A DNA stretch of 64,000 nt. It comes from Niastella yeongjuensis. Lineage in GTDB: Bacteria; Bacteroidota; Bacteroidia; Chitinophagales; Chitinophagaceae. The translations under genes and the position numbers were made by a program. Below, in pieces: positions 35,901 through 44,560 of this stretch; position 1 is the stretch's first letter; every line of letters starts with the position of its first letter. Below the pieces are notes generated by a model. That model made no database searches and was not told the DNA's origin. It saw nothing but the letters and a program-made list of their open reading frames with translations. The stretch covers positions 62,001 through 126,000 of the forward strand of contig NZ_FOCZ01000016.1 in the NCBI RefSeq assembly GCF_900110245.1, read 5' to 3'.

Positions 35901-37573
35901 TTCCGGTTTCATCCCTTGCCTGGTGGCCTGCTGCGGGCAATTATGACGACAACAACGGTATATCCAATCCCGGCAATCCAAACCCCAATGCCACCAGCAC
36001 ACAGGTATACAAACTGAACGGGCAAACCGGTGATAAATTCGGATTGGGCATAACCCTTAAAGTCATGGCCGGCGACAAAATATCCATTTTGGGCAAAAGC
36101 ATCTGGCACAATACCGGTACAACGCCGGCATCCTTCCCGATAGCTTCGGTGCTCAGCAGCCTGGTAAATGCCTTTGCCGGAACATCTGCTGTTTTTGCCG
36201 GCAGCCACGGAGCAGCCACGGGCAGCGTGCTGAACAACACCGCTGCCACTACCGTACCGCTGACCAGCCTGCTGAATGGCACTCCCGGTCCAACCAATCC
36301 CACCGTATCGCCCAAAGCAGCCATCAACTGGATTTTGTTCAACGACCAGTTTGTGCCGGTTAGTATGGGCACCGACCTGGTGAGCAGTACCGGTGATATG
36401 GTTAAATCGCATAGCCAGTTGAACCTTCCCATGATCGCTAACGGCTACCTGTACGTTTATTGCAGCAACGAAAGTAATATTGATGTATATTTTGATAACC
36501 TGCAGGTAGTAGACCAGCGCGGTCCCCTGGTGGAAGAAACCCATTATTATCCGGTGGGCCTGACCATGGCCGGTATCAGCGATCGTGCATGGAATAAAGG
36601 GGCGAATTTCAATCACTACCAGGGCATGGAAATGCAAAACCAGGAGTTTAATGATGGAACGGGTCTGGAAGAATATGATTTCGGTGCAAGATATTATGAT
36701 CAGCAGATTGGAAGATGGCATACACAGGATCCCGCAGCGCAATTTGCCAGCCCCTACATGGCCATGGGCAACAACTGGCTGAAAGGAAGAGACCCCAACG
36801 GAAGATATTATGTCTGGGATGATGTAGCTGTAGCCGCCGTAGGTTTTGTAATAGGTTATGTGAGTTATGGCCTTGAGAAAGGGGACTGGGGCGGCAAAGC
36901 ATTTTTAAGCGGAGCTGCAGGCGCAGTCATTGCTGAGGGGGCCTACCTGACAATGGGTGGCGGCCTGGCAGGAGCACGAGTAGCAACACAAGCAGGAGCA
37001 GCCGCCGAAAGAGAGGCAGCGAAGACCTTTATTCGGTCCTACGCTTTAGCGGACATACCAGCTCTATACGAACACAAGGAACAGATTCATGATGCCAGCG
37101 ACTGGGGCGCGTTCGGGCTTATAGCCGGGTATTCGTTTTTAGCTTCCCTGGATGTGGGATTTTCATCAGAATATATGTCAGGGGAAGTAGATAAACTTTT
37201 TGGTACAGGAGGGAAAGTGGGATTCTTTTCTTCGACAAAAGGAGCATTGTCTGAAGGTATCGGCAGCGTTTTAAAGGATGGAGGAACCCAGGTACTGGAA
37301 AAATACAATCCTCATACCAATACCTGGGATTGGGACGGAAAAGGATTCAATATTCTGGGAAGAAGTGTGCTGGCAGGCGGATTAAGTACCTACCTGGGTA
37401 AAGCCACTGAACTCAGTTTACAACAGTCGCCCGCTTTTAACAAAGTCAGTTACAATACGGGAGCGATACCGGGATGGGTACCCGGAGATCCTTGTGAATA
37501 TGGGTCGAAGGGTATGGGCAAACTGATAAAATACGGCAACACCAAATTATGGGAATGGTGGATTCCTGAATAA
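32999..37573 (+). CDS. DUF6443/RHS repeat protein with toxin-like C-terminus
   Basis: A 1524-residue secreted RHS protein. The start MFWRLCISS was preferred over two upstream in-frame ATGs because it gives a signal peptide (ending TTTAQ) and leaves a 34-bp gap to the previous gene. Residues about 35-190 match the DUF6443 head (TTEYFDGFGRPLQSVVKQ). YD/RHS repeats fill the middle (SYDKVDRLTAADFN, YDANGN twice). The RHS core ends near residue 1265 (EYDFGARYYDQQIGRWHTQD ... GRDPNGRY). After it comes a variable C-terminal region of about 258 residues with glycine/alanine-rich hydrophobic stretches (FLSGAAGAVIAEGAYLTM) and a polar end (GSKGMGKLIKYGNTKLW). RHS shells commonly enclose a toxin, but the fold of this one is not recognised and no immunity gene follows. 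Confidence 0.88.
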   Translation: MFWRLCISSLLTGSLLFVSGTTTAQLPPPAPYSSTMKSNVVRKWIPGKPISSETDLLSGSQTPREVIQTTEYFDGFGRPLQSVVKQTSPSGNDMVTASVYDTFGREQVRYLPFVSNAATSGDITNDGNFKTDPFQQQVAFYNNQLNGQPGETNTGPAHLNWAYSRNTYEASPLNRVLSTFSPGLNWAGSQSTTSEHAVQQWSLTNTTTDNVRIWDIAAAPGSLPVSTGAYTQGRLYKSIATDEQGHQRIDYKDMYGQVILQKIQNTAAADSGTTGSPHAGWLCTYYVYDDYGNLRFIIPPAVVQQIDGTWGITQTLADEFCYRCEYDLLNRPIIQKAPGTAAGSQGEVWMVYDVRNRLVMVEDGNMRANAQWLCTLYDALDRPVTTGTISYTGTLTQLQQFVTAQGINSPLPAGSSLTTLTNTFYDNYNWVPGTTLSGSLDQTYTGNNNYFITSYNSTPAYATPLTQSNLRHGLVTGRMTAVLSASAPKLYTANIYDDHERIIQSQSNNITGGKDIATSQYGWNGKLLRTLVVHNKNGANAQTHLVASAMVYDAAGRLLSVTKTVNSTINGVTVNAAPVTLLTNQYDELGQLKQKTLGAGMETLSYEYNARSWLLGINRSFAKSASSGTNYFGFDLGYDKTAIMSSDGQTIGNYTLASYNGNVAGTVWKSKGDNQLRKYDYSYDKVDRLTAADFNQQAGAQFNKSAGIDFGVSGMSYDANGNISAMSQKGWLPGGSRQTDSLAYTYLNNNNSNRLMHVIDNSAYNTNTPQTILGDFHYTGSKTATSVDYGYDANGNVTSDVNRAIPAIAYNYLDLPKQVSVTNKGTIQYIYDAAGNKLQKITTEDSAAVVFNGVSNNTGITTTTTYIGGFVYKSLSYTNTALASLQYTDRLQFIRHEEGRIRFLPVSASGNPAFVFDYFIRDQVNNVRMVLTDEVQQDIYPAVTLESATIIGQEQNYYNITNDAAHVIPVSSLAWWPAAGNYDDNNGISNPGNPNPNATSTQVYKLNGQTGDKFGLGITLKVMAGDKISILGKSIWHNTGTTPASFPIASVLSSLVNAFAGTSAVFAGSHGAATGSVLNNTAATTVPLTSLLNGTPGPTNPTVSPKAAINWILFNDQFVPVSMGTDLVSSTGDMVKSHSQLNLPMIANGYLYVYCSNESNIDVYFDNLQVVDQRGPLVEETHYYPVGLTMAGISDRAWNKGANFNHYQGMEMQNQEFNDGTGLEEYDFGARYYDQQIGRWHTQDPAAQFASPYMAMGNNWLKGRDPNGRYYVWDDVAVAAVGFVIGYVSYGLEKGDWGGKAFLSGAAGAVIAEGAYLTMGGGLAGARVATQAGAAAEREAAKTFIRSYALADIPALYEHKEQIHDASDWGAFGLIAGYSFLASLDVGFSSEYMSGEVDKLFGTGGKVGFFSSTKGALSEGIGSVLKDGGTQVLEKYNPHTNTWDWDGKGFNILGRSVLAGGLSTYLGKATELSLQQSPAFNKVSYNTGAIPGWVPGDPCEYGSKGMGKLIKYGNTKLWEWWIPE

Positions 37574-37722
37574 CAGGAATTCCGCTATGCCCGTTTTCCT
37601 CGATGGATCCTCGGTGGGTTTTCAATTGCTTTTCCAATCCCGAAAGCGCAAAGAGCACCCAAAGAGGATTCAATGCGGTGCTACCGCTTTTACACTAAAA
37701 TGCCCAATCCCCCAGTTTATTT

Positions 37723-37767
37723 TTTGAAAATGAACAGATTACCACTTATTTTACAGTTTTACTGTAA
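37723..37767 (+). promoter_or_regulatory. Probable promoter and operator-like palindrome of M1 peptidase gene
   Basis: TTTG (37723-37726), a 20-bp spacer and TATTTTAC give a fair Bacteroidota promoter. TTACAGTtttACTGTAA (37751-37767) overlaps the -7 box and ends 3 bp before the ATG. The leader would be only about 10 nt, and a protein bound to the palindrome would block initiation. Confidence 0.4.
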
Positions 37768-37770
37768 TTT

Positions 37771-39600
37771 ATGATACGACAATTAATCCTCCTGGCTACC
37801 TTTTTCCTGGCACTGCAGTCCGGTGCGCAAACGCTGACCATACCTGCCGAAATTCAAAAAGCCTACGATAGTGGTACCCGGTCTCCAGACGGTAAACCTG
37901 GTAAAAACTACTGGCAAAACCATGGACGTTACGCGATCAATTTGACGGTAATGCCGCCAGACAGCACCATTAGAGGTGTGGAGGAAATTGTTTATTTTAA
38001 TAACAGTCCCAATACGCTGAGCAGCCTGAATATGAAGCTGATCATGAATTTTCGCGAGGCCAGCGCCATCAAAGTCGACGAGATCATGGTGCAGGGTAAA
38101 AAGCTGGAGTGGGACAACGCCAAAGCAATTTTTACCAATCAACCGGTGAATTTGCCGGCGCCACTGATGCCGCACGATTCCGTAAAGCTCAACATTACCT
38201 GGCATTATACCCTGTTGCACAGCCCTGCGCGCGATGGGATCATAGATTCAGCCAGTTATTACCTCGCTTATTTTTATCCCCGGGTATCTGTATACGACGA
38301 TTATAAAGGCTGGGATACCCAACCCCATTATGGTTCGCTTGAGTTTTATAACGATTTCAACGACTATACGGTACAGGTTACTGTACCTGCCAATTTTATG
38401 GTGTGGGCTACCGGCACCCTGCAAAACCCTGCTGACGTGTTACAACCGGCCATTGCCGCACGCCTGCAACAATCCATGACAAGCGATTCTACCATCCATG
38501 TGGCCACCCCGGCCGATTGGGGCAATAAAAAAGTTACTACACAAAATGCGCGTAATACGTGGAAATGGACGGCAACTAATATAAGCGATATCGCAATCGG
38601 CATCAGTGACCATTACGATTGGGATGCTGCCAGTGTTATCGTTGATAATAAAACCAAACGTCGGGTAAGTATGCAGGCCGCCTTCGCCGATTCAGCCACC
38701 GATTTTCATCATTCGGTACAGTTTGGCAGGAATTCACTGGCCTGGTTTTCGAATAACTGGCCCGGAATCCCTTACCCTTATTCAAAGTCCAATGCGTTTC
38801 AGGGGTTTGCCGATATGGAATACCCCATGATGATCAATGACTCTCATTCCCCGGACCTCGTTTTTGCCCAGCTGGTGCAGGACCACGAGCAGGCGCATAC
38901 TTATTTCCCTTTTTACATGGGTACCAATGAAAGCTATTATGCGTTTATGGACGAAGGCTGGGCCACCACTTTTGAATACCTGATTGGCATAGCCGAGAAA
39001 GGACAAAAAGCCGCCGATGCGTTTTATAAAACATTCCGCGTTGACCGGTGGACGCATGGCCCCCATACAAAAGAAAATCCTATTATTACCCCCAGTCCCG
39101 ATGTTACCTTTGGCGGTGGTAACAATGCCTATGGCAAACCTTCGCTGAGTTACCTGGCCCTGAAGGATATGCTGGGTGATAAATTATTTAAGAAGGCGCT
39201 GCACAATTACATGAATAACTGGAATGGCAAACATCCTATTCCCTGGGATTATTTTTATTCAATGGAAAAAGGTGCTAAAAAGAAGCTGGACTGGTTCTTC
39301 CATAACTGGTTCTATACAACCGGTTACATCGATCTGGCACTTACCAAAGCTGATAAAACCAGCAAAGGATATGCGCTGTCCATTAACAACATTGGCGGGT
39401 TTGCTGTTCCTTTTGATGTGATCGCTACTTATGACGATGGATCTACTGAAAGCTTTCACCAAACGCCCATAGTCTGGGAACAAAATCAACAGGCAATAAC
39501 CGTACATATCAAAACCAGAAAAAAGGTAAAAACGCTTAAACTGGATGGCGGCATATTTGTGGATGCCAATGAAAAGGACAATACATTTATTCCGTTTTAA
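37771..39600 (+). CDS. Secreted M1 family metallopeptidase
   Basis: A 609-residue aminopeptidase-like protein with a signal peptide (ending LALQSGAQ). The N-terminal beta saddle is at about 50-260. The catalytic domain carries His372-Glu373-Gln-Ala-His376, and the third zinc ligand Glu395 comes 18 residues after the second His (AFMDEGWATTFEYL), the exact M1 spacing. The usual GxMEN substrate motif appears as the variant FADMEYPMM near 350. The C-terminal part includes FFHNWFYTTGYIDLAL. Release of N-terminal residues from peptides in the periplasm or on the surface is expected. No T9SS domain is present, so it probably stays periplasmic. It stands in its own unit with promoter and terminator. 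Confidence 0.92.
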   Translation: MIRQLILLATFFLALQSGAQTLTIPAEIQKAYDSGTRSPDGKPGKNYWQNHGRYAINLTVMPPDSTIRGVEEIVYFNNSPNTLSSLNMKLIMNFREASAIKVDEIMVQGKKLEWDNAKAIFTNQPVNLPAPLMPHDSVKLNITWHYTLLHSPARDGIIDSASYYLAYFYPRVSVYDDYKGWDTQPHYGSLEFYNDFNDYTVQVTVPANFMVWATGTLQNPADVLQPAIAARLQQSMTSDSTIHVATPADWGNKKVTTQNARNTWKWTATNISDIAIGISDHYDWDAASVIVDNKTKRRVSMQAAFADSATDFHHSVQFGRNSLAWFSNNWPGIPYPYSKSNAFQGFADMEYPMMINDSHSPDLVFAQLVQDHEQAHTYFPFYMGTNESYYAFMDEGWATTFEYLIGIAEKGQKAADAFYKTFRVDRWTHGPHTKENPIITPSPDVTFGGGNNAYGKPSLSYLALKDMLGDKLFKKALHNYMNNWNGKHPIPWDYFYSMEKGAKKKLDWFFHNWFYTTGYIDLALTKADKTSKGYALSINNIGGFAVPFDVIATYDDGSTESFHQTPIVWEQNQQAITVHIKTRKKVKTLKLDGGIFVDANEKDNTFIPF

Positions 39601-39616
39601 GGAGCTGTGATCCAGG

Positions 39617-39664
39617 AAAAAGGCAGCTTTGTGTTGATCAAATGATCGGCACAAGCTGCCTTTT
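39617..39664. terminator. Bidirectional terminator
   Basis: A long imperfect stem, AAAAGGCAGCTT pairing with AAGCTGCCTTTT and extended by TTGATCA/TGATC, lies between the convergent M1 peptidase and carbamoyltransferase genes. The A and T runs at the stem base make it work in both directions. Confidence 0.8.
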
Positions 39665-39689
39665 ACTGTTAATTCAAGTCACCACACAA

Positions 39690-41516
39690 CTATAAAACGT
39701 CTACGCATAAAGATATTATGCTGCTGATAACCGTAGCAGGAATGGCCGGTAATGATACCGCTCCCTGAGAAATAGACTGACTGAATTTATTATGATCCTT
39801 GAGGGCATTGGCTCCTAAATTACTTTTATCAATAATGTAATTACCCAGTACCAAAACATCCAGTCCCGTAGTGAAAAAACATCGAATGGCGTCATAGGGA
39901 GATTCAACGATCGGTTCGCCCATTACATTAAAGCTTGTATTGAGCAACACCGGAACACCGCTCAGTTTTTCAAACTCTTTCAACAGGGTATGAAACCTGA
40001 TATTCGTTTCCTTATGAATGGTTTGCAAACGGGCCGTTCCATCCAAATGCGTAATGGCAGGAACTGCATCGCGTTTCTCGGGCAACACATTGCACACCTT
40101 CAACATAAAGGGATCAGCTACATGCTGCTCGAAGTATTTCGGAACGTCCTCTATGGGGCAGGAAGGCGCAAAGGGACGAAATGCCTCCCGGTGTTTTACT
40201 TCCGCATTCACTTTATCTTTCATGTGTTTGAGGGTTGGATTGGCCAGGATGCTGCGATTACCGAGCGATCGTGGTCCGATCTCCATACCTCCCTGAAACC
40301 ACCCTATAATTTTTCCCTCATTCAAAATTTCAGCCGTCTTCTCTTCTATATTGGTATAGTGGGTGGCCGACAATTTGCAGGTTGCGATAATAGCTTCAAT
40401 CTCCTTGTTGCTATAAGAAGGACCCACATACGGATCTATATGTACAAAACCGCGTTTGTTTTTTAAGATGCAATTGTACACGTAGTAAGCGGCACCCAGC
40501 GCCGTTCCATTATCCCCGGCTGCCGGCATCAGGTAAATGTCTTTAAAACCGCTTTCCCGAACAATGCGGCCATTGGCCACGCTGTTAAGTGCCACGCCAC
40601 CGGAAAGGACCAGGTACTCCTCCCCTGTTTTTTTATGTAACCCGCGTGCCAGTTTAAGCATACATTCTTCGAGGTGTAACTGAAAGGCCGCTGCTATATC
40701 CAGGTGATGCTGTTCGAATTTGGCCCGTTTGTTTTTATCGCGGGGTTCGCCAAACGTTTCAACAAATTTGGAACTGAACCGCACCTGGGAATACCGTTGA
40801 TACCGGAAATAACTAAGATCTACGCCTATCGACAAATCGTCGTTGATCCAAAAGATCCGGGACACCTTATCATAAAAGGTATGCGGGTTGCCTAACGGTG
40901 CAAGCCCCATTGTTTTTCCCTCGTCATAATTGGGAATAAAACCGCAGAATTGCGTAGCTGCTTCATATACCGAACCCAGCGACATAGGAAAATAGTCCTG
41001 TCTGAAAAAGGTATAACTGCTGCCTTTCCCTTTGCCCATATACGTAGTTGCCCATTCACCCGAACCGTCTACAGATAATAACGCAGCACTTTCGTAAGGT
41101 GAAATTAAAAATGTACCTACCACATGTGAGAGGTGATGCGGAACATAATGAACCTGAGGTTTATGTCCTTCCTTGAAAAGGGTTCCGTACCAGTTGGAAA
41201 AACGCTTGCGCTTCCAAAGCAAATTCATCAGTAGTTCCTGCCAGATGAATTGGCGACTACGACGCAGGTTCTTCAGACCATAAAAAATCTTTTTTCCCAT
41301 GCCCAGGGTGGGGTCTACAGAAATGGCGACATGATCAATGTCTGCTGCTTTTAACCCGGCCACTTCCATACATTTAGCAATGGCATTAATGGGAAATTCC
41401 GTGGAGTGCTTTTTTCTGGTGATTCGTTCTTCTTCGATTGCAACAATTAGGTTACCATCGGATACGATACACGCAGTGGAGTCGTGATAATAGTAATTGA
41501 TTCCAAGAATATTCAT
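39690..41516 (-). CDS. NodU/CmcH-type carbamoyltransferase
   Basis: A 608-residue enzyme that transfers a carbamoyl group from carbamoyl phosphate to a hydroxyl group of a sugar, antibiotic or other small molecule, through a carbamoyl adenylate. The N-terminal Kae1-like ATP-binding domain starts MNILGINYYYHDSTACIV and contains HHLSHVVGTFL and DGSGEWATT. The C-terminal domain begins near residue 370 and contains WFQGGMEIGPRSLGNRSIL, the family hallmark. Length is normal. It is monocistronic and no obvious biosynthetic, glycosyltransferase or antibiotic gene lies nearby, so the acceptor is unknown. The next gene upstream is an outer-membrane receptor on the same strand, 243 bp away, too far to imply an operon. 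Confidence 0.93.
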   Translation of the reverse strand: MNILGINYYYHDSTACIVSDGNLIVAIEEERITRKKHSTEFPINAIAKCMEVAGLKAADIDHVAISVDPTLGMGKKIFYGLKNLRRSRQFIWQELLMNLLWKRKRFSNWYGTLFKEGHKPQVHYVPHHLSHVVGTFLISPYESAALLSVDGSGEWATTYMGKGKGSSYTFFRQDYFPMSLGSVYEAATQFCGFIPNYDEGKTMGLAPLGNPHTFYDKVSRIFWINDDLSIGVDLSYFRYQRYSQVRFSSKFVETFGEPRDKNKRAKFEQHHLDIAAAFQLHLEECMLKLARGLHKKTGEEYLVLSGGVALNSVANGRIVRESGFKDIYLMPAAGDNGTALGAAYYVYNCILKNKRGFVHIDPYVGPSYSNKEIEAIIATCKLSATHYTNIEEKTAEILNEGKIIGWFQGGMEIGPRSLGNRSILANPTLKHMKDKVNAEVKHREAFRPFAPSCPIEDVPKYFEQHVADPFMLKVCNVLPEKRDAVPAITHLDGTARLQTIHKETNIRFHTLLKEFEKLSGVPVLLNTSFNVMGEPIVESPYDAIRCFFTTGLDVLVLGNYIIDKSNLGANALKDHNKFSQSISQGAVSLPAIPATVISSIISLCVDVL

Positions 41517-41759
41517 AAACCTTATTTTATGTATATGCAGTAATATATACCACTACCTGACCAATATGTTAAATCCTGATACTGGTGTAATAGTATAATT
41601 AAAGTTGAAAAATAAGGGAACAGATAGGGAGACCTGGGAAGGATATTAAATTAAGAAAGTAAATGTAAATGATAATAGATACATTGAAAAATTTCCTGCT
41701 CAAGGTCAGTATTTCATGCCTATTCGTCTGGTTTATAATACTGACCGCGTCAATTGGCT

Positions 41760-44558
41760 TTATTTCTTTTTAAACTCCATTTTGCCAAATTTTCGTGGAT
41801 AATAGGAGAACGTCAACAGGAAATATTGCTGCAATCCATTGGTGATTCGGGTACTGGTACCATACTGATTGGCACTGTTACTGATATTCTGGTATTTTTT
41901 CAGGATGTCCATGGCCGAAAATTTCAGTTCACCCTGCTGTTTCATAAACCGGTAGGTGGCAAACGCATTCCAGAGAACAATAGGTTTATCGAGGTTTGAG
42001 TTGGAGATGCGATCGGCCGTACTGCTCAGCGTAAACCCGGCCGGGTAATTGACAACCAACCCGAACTTTGACGTATTACTAATATTTTGAAAAGAACTGA
42101 GCCCGGCAGCAGTGGGCGTGGTTTTATTGGTTTGGATAGTTTGCCCGGCAGTAAGAATAAGGATCGAATTTAATGAAAACTGAAGGGTAAATTGATTAAG
42201 CAAACTGTTGGTTTTACTGATATTGCTCAGGGTGTCTATATAGTTAGGTTGTTTGCCGGTCCTGAATTCCCCTTTGTACATCAGCTGAAGGTTGTTTTTA
42301 TTGAACCTCCTGGAGATATTGAAATTGTAATTCAGGCTGAGGGTTGTGGCTTTGTCGGCATTTGTATAATAATAATACCTTTTACCGGAAGGGTCATAGA
42401 AGGTGCTGTCGGTTACGGGGTCTATTGCCAGGTTGTATCTGCCATTAATATTACCATTCACTGCATACAGCGATTTTTTATTGTCGGTACTATAATCACC
42501 ATTCAGGCTGATGGCGTGGTTAATGGTGTTTCGAAGATTTGGATTGCCATTTCTGATCTCATACGCATTGATATTGTCAACCAGGGTGTATAGCTTGTCA
42601 ATGGAAGGATACTCCATCGTTTTTGAATAATTGAGCATTCCGTAATACCGGTATTTTTCCCGTTTGAAGTATTGGTACCGGAATGATCCCTCATACCGGA
42701 TAAACTGGAAGGAACGGTCAAGGTTCCTTTGTTGAAAGGAGGAAGTGTTCCGGTCGTTTTTAAGATCATCCAGCAGTTTGAACTGCATGGAAAAAATGTG
42801 GTAATAGGTGTCGACCCACTTGAAAATTTCCTTTGACAACGACAGCGAAGGCGTGTATTCAATCACTTCTCTTTTGTTATAGTTGGAAAGGATGGTGTTG
42901 AAATTACGCTTCTTTATTACCGTGTCATAATCGGTTACCACCGTATTATTCGTTTCCCGGGTATAGTTGACCCATTGACCAAGGCTGAGGTTTACACCAA
43001 ACAGGTTGTACCTCCCCAGCACCAGCCTTTTAAAACCTGAATAATCAACATATCCGGTTACGTTCAGCCGTTCATTCTTTGTGGTGTAGTGTCGGTTGTT
43101 GTACAGGTTTTTACTTATATCGGTTAATGACTCAAAATCACTGATCACATCTTTTTCTGATACCGTATTGCTTCGGGTAGCATTTAAGGTAGAACCAAAA
43201 CTTGTCAAAGGGCGCTCCTCATTCATTTTGCCAAAATTTACCCGCAGCGATTCGTTATCCGACTGCTGGTTGTTTATTGTAGTAGTTTGGCTTTTGCTGA
43301 GTAACTGACTGGCAGAATCCCTTACCTCCACGGAACGGTACGAGTTCCCATTCTCCCTGTTGGTACCTACGGTACCATTTACGTCGAGGTTATCGTTATA
43401 ACTATTGGTCTTTAAATAATTGATACCAATATCATGTTTGTTCTGCTGGTTGTTTTGTACGCCCTCATCCTGGCTGAATTGCGATTGACCGCTGGTGGTT
43501 ATGCTTTGATAAGTTTTATCGGTAATGTACGCGTCGGTACCTGTTTTATTGTAATTAAGAGTAAGCCGGTCGTTTTGCCGGCTGTTTTCGGAGTTTATAA
43601 AATTATGCACCACCACACCGCCGAATGAATGGTTTTTATTGATGCCATTGGTGCCAAACCGGCCTACATTGTATAAGTTGGGGTTGTAATTCCGGTAGGT
43701 ATTGTTTTGAAACATTTCCTGCAGGTTACCGATACTTTTATTGATATTATTGATTCCCCCGCCTATACCGGCACTGCTCCTCTTATTATATAATTGAAAA
43801 GAAAGATCTGCCTCATAGCGGTCCCGGGTGCCATAACCGGCGCCTGCTTTGCCGAAGTAGCCTTTTTTACTGTCTTCTTTCAGCTTCACATTCATGGTGA
43901 GCAGGGAGTCCTGCGGTGTGGTTTGCTGCCCCACCTTACTACGGTCGTATTCCTGGTAAAGCTGTATTTTATCGATCGCTGATTTTGGAAGATTTTGCGT
44001 GGCCACACGGGGATCTGAAGAACCCATAAACGGCTTCCCGTCAACCAGCAGGTTTTGTACTTTTTTGCCATTGACGGTTATGGTGCCATCAGACCAGATG
44101 GTAATACCGGCAACCTGGTTCAGTAATTCCTCTACCACGGCGTCGCTTTTCATTTTAAATGCGGCGGGGTTGATCTCCAGGGTGTCGCCATTCATTTTAA
44201 CGGGAATGCCGGCGGTTACTACCACTGTGTCTTTACTGCTTAGCTCCAATAAAGCGTTGAGGGTGTCGGTTTTTGCGGTATCCTGTTGAATGGCTGTATG
44301 GAAACTGCTATAGCCGGTATAAGAAACGCTTACCAGCAATTTGCGTTTAATCGGTAATTTATCAATGGTGAACAGGCCGTTTTTATCGGATAACTTATAG
44401 GAAACAACAGCTGAATCCTGACCGAAAACAGTTATAGTTGCCAGCTCAAGGGGTGTTTTGGTTGCTGCGTCCATAACCGAGCCTGTTAGTTTACCGGTTT
44501 GGCAAAAAGCAAGTGCGGACAGGGTTATAAAAACACAGGTAAGAAGGGTCTGCTTCAA
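41760..44558 (-). CDS. TonB-dependent receptor-like outer-membrane barrel protein
   Basis: A 932-residue outer-membrane protein with a signal peptide (ends LSALAFCQ). It has a carboxypeptidase regulatory-like domain (about 22-100, LTGSVMDAATKTPLELATIT), a plug-like part (about 115-220, EELLNQVAGITIWSDGTITVNG and LLVDGKPFMG) and a large barrel of the outer-membrane beta-barrel_3 type. The SusC signature and a SusD partner are missing. Members are thought to import or export peptides or other large solutes. The gene begins 2 bp after the stop of a secreted partner protein, so they form one operon. The C-terminus ends in Lys instead of an aromatic residue (KMEFKKK), which is unusual for a barrel. 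Confidence 0.88.
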   Translation of the reverse strand: MKQTLLTCVFITLSALAFCQTGKLTGSVMDAATKTPLELATITVFGQDSAVVSYKLSDKNGLFTIDKLPIKRKLLVSVSYTGYSSFHTAIQQDTAKTDTLNALLELSSKDTVVVTAGIPVKMNGDTLEINPAAFKMKSDAVVEELLNQVAGITIWSDGTITVNGKKVQNLLVDGKPFMGSSDPRVATQNLPKSAIDKIQLYQEYDRSKVGQQTTPQDSLLTMNVKLKEDSKKGYFGKAGAGYGTRDRYEADLSFQLYNKRSSAGIGGGINNINKSIGNLQEMFQNNTYRNYNPNLYNVGRFGTNGINKNHSFGGVVVHNFINSENSRQNDRLTLNYNKTGTDAYITDKTYQSITTSGQSQFSQDEGVQNNQQNKHDIGINYLKTNSYNDNLDVNGTVGTNRENGNSYRSVEVRDSASQLLSKSQTTTINNQQSDNESLRVNFGKMNEERPLTSFGSTLNATRSNTVSEKDVISDFESLTDISKNLYNNRHYTTKNERLNVTGYVDYSGFKRLVLGRYNLFGVNLSLGQWVNYTRETNNTVVTDYDTVIKKRNFNTILSNYNKREVIEYTPSLSLSKEIFKWVDTYYHIFSMQFKLLDDLKNDRNTSSFQQRNLDRSFQFIRYEGSFRYQYFKREKYRYYGMLNYSKTMEYPSIDKLYTLVDNINAYEIRNGNPNLRNTINHAISLNGDYSTDNKKSLYAVNGNINGRYNLAIDPVTDSTFYDPSGKRYYYYTNADKATTLSLNYNFNISRRFNKNNLQLMYKGEFRTGKQPNYIDTLSNISKTNSLLNQFTLQFSLNSILILTAGQTIQTNKTTPTAAGLSSFQNISNTSKFGLVVNYPAGFTLSSTADRISNSNLDKPIVLWNAFATYRFMKQQGELKFSAMDILKKYQNISNSANQYGTSTRITNGLQQYFLLTFSYYPRKFGKMEFKKK

Positions 44559-44560
44559 GG

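Noticed and set aside
37574-37770. Immunity gene for the RHS tip
   Set aside because: No open frame of reasonable length and composition is present on either strand of this gap that does not overlap the RHS gene.
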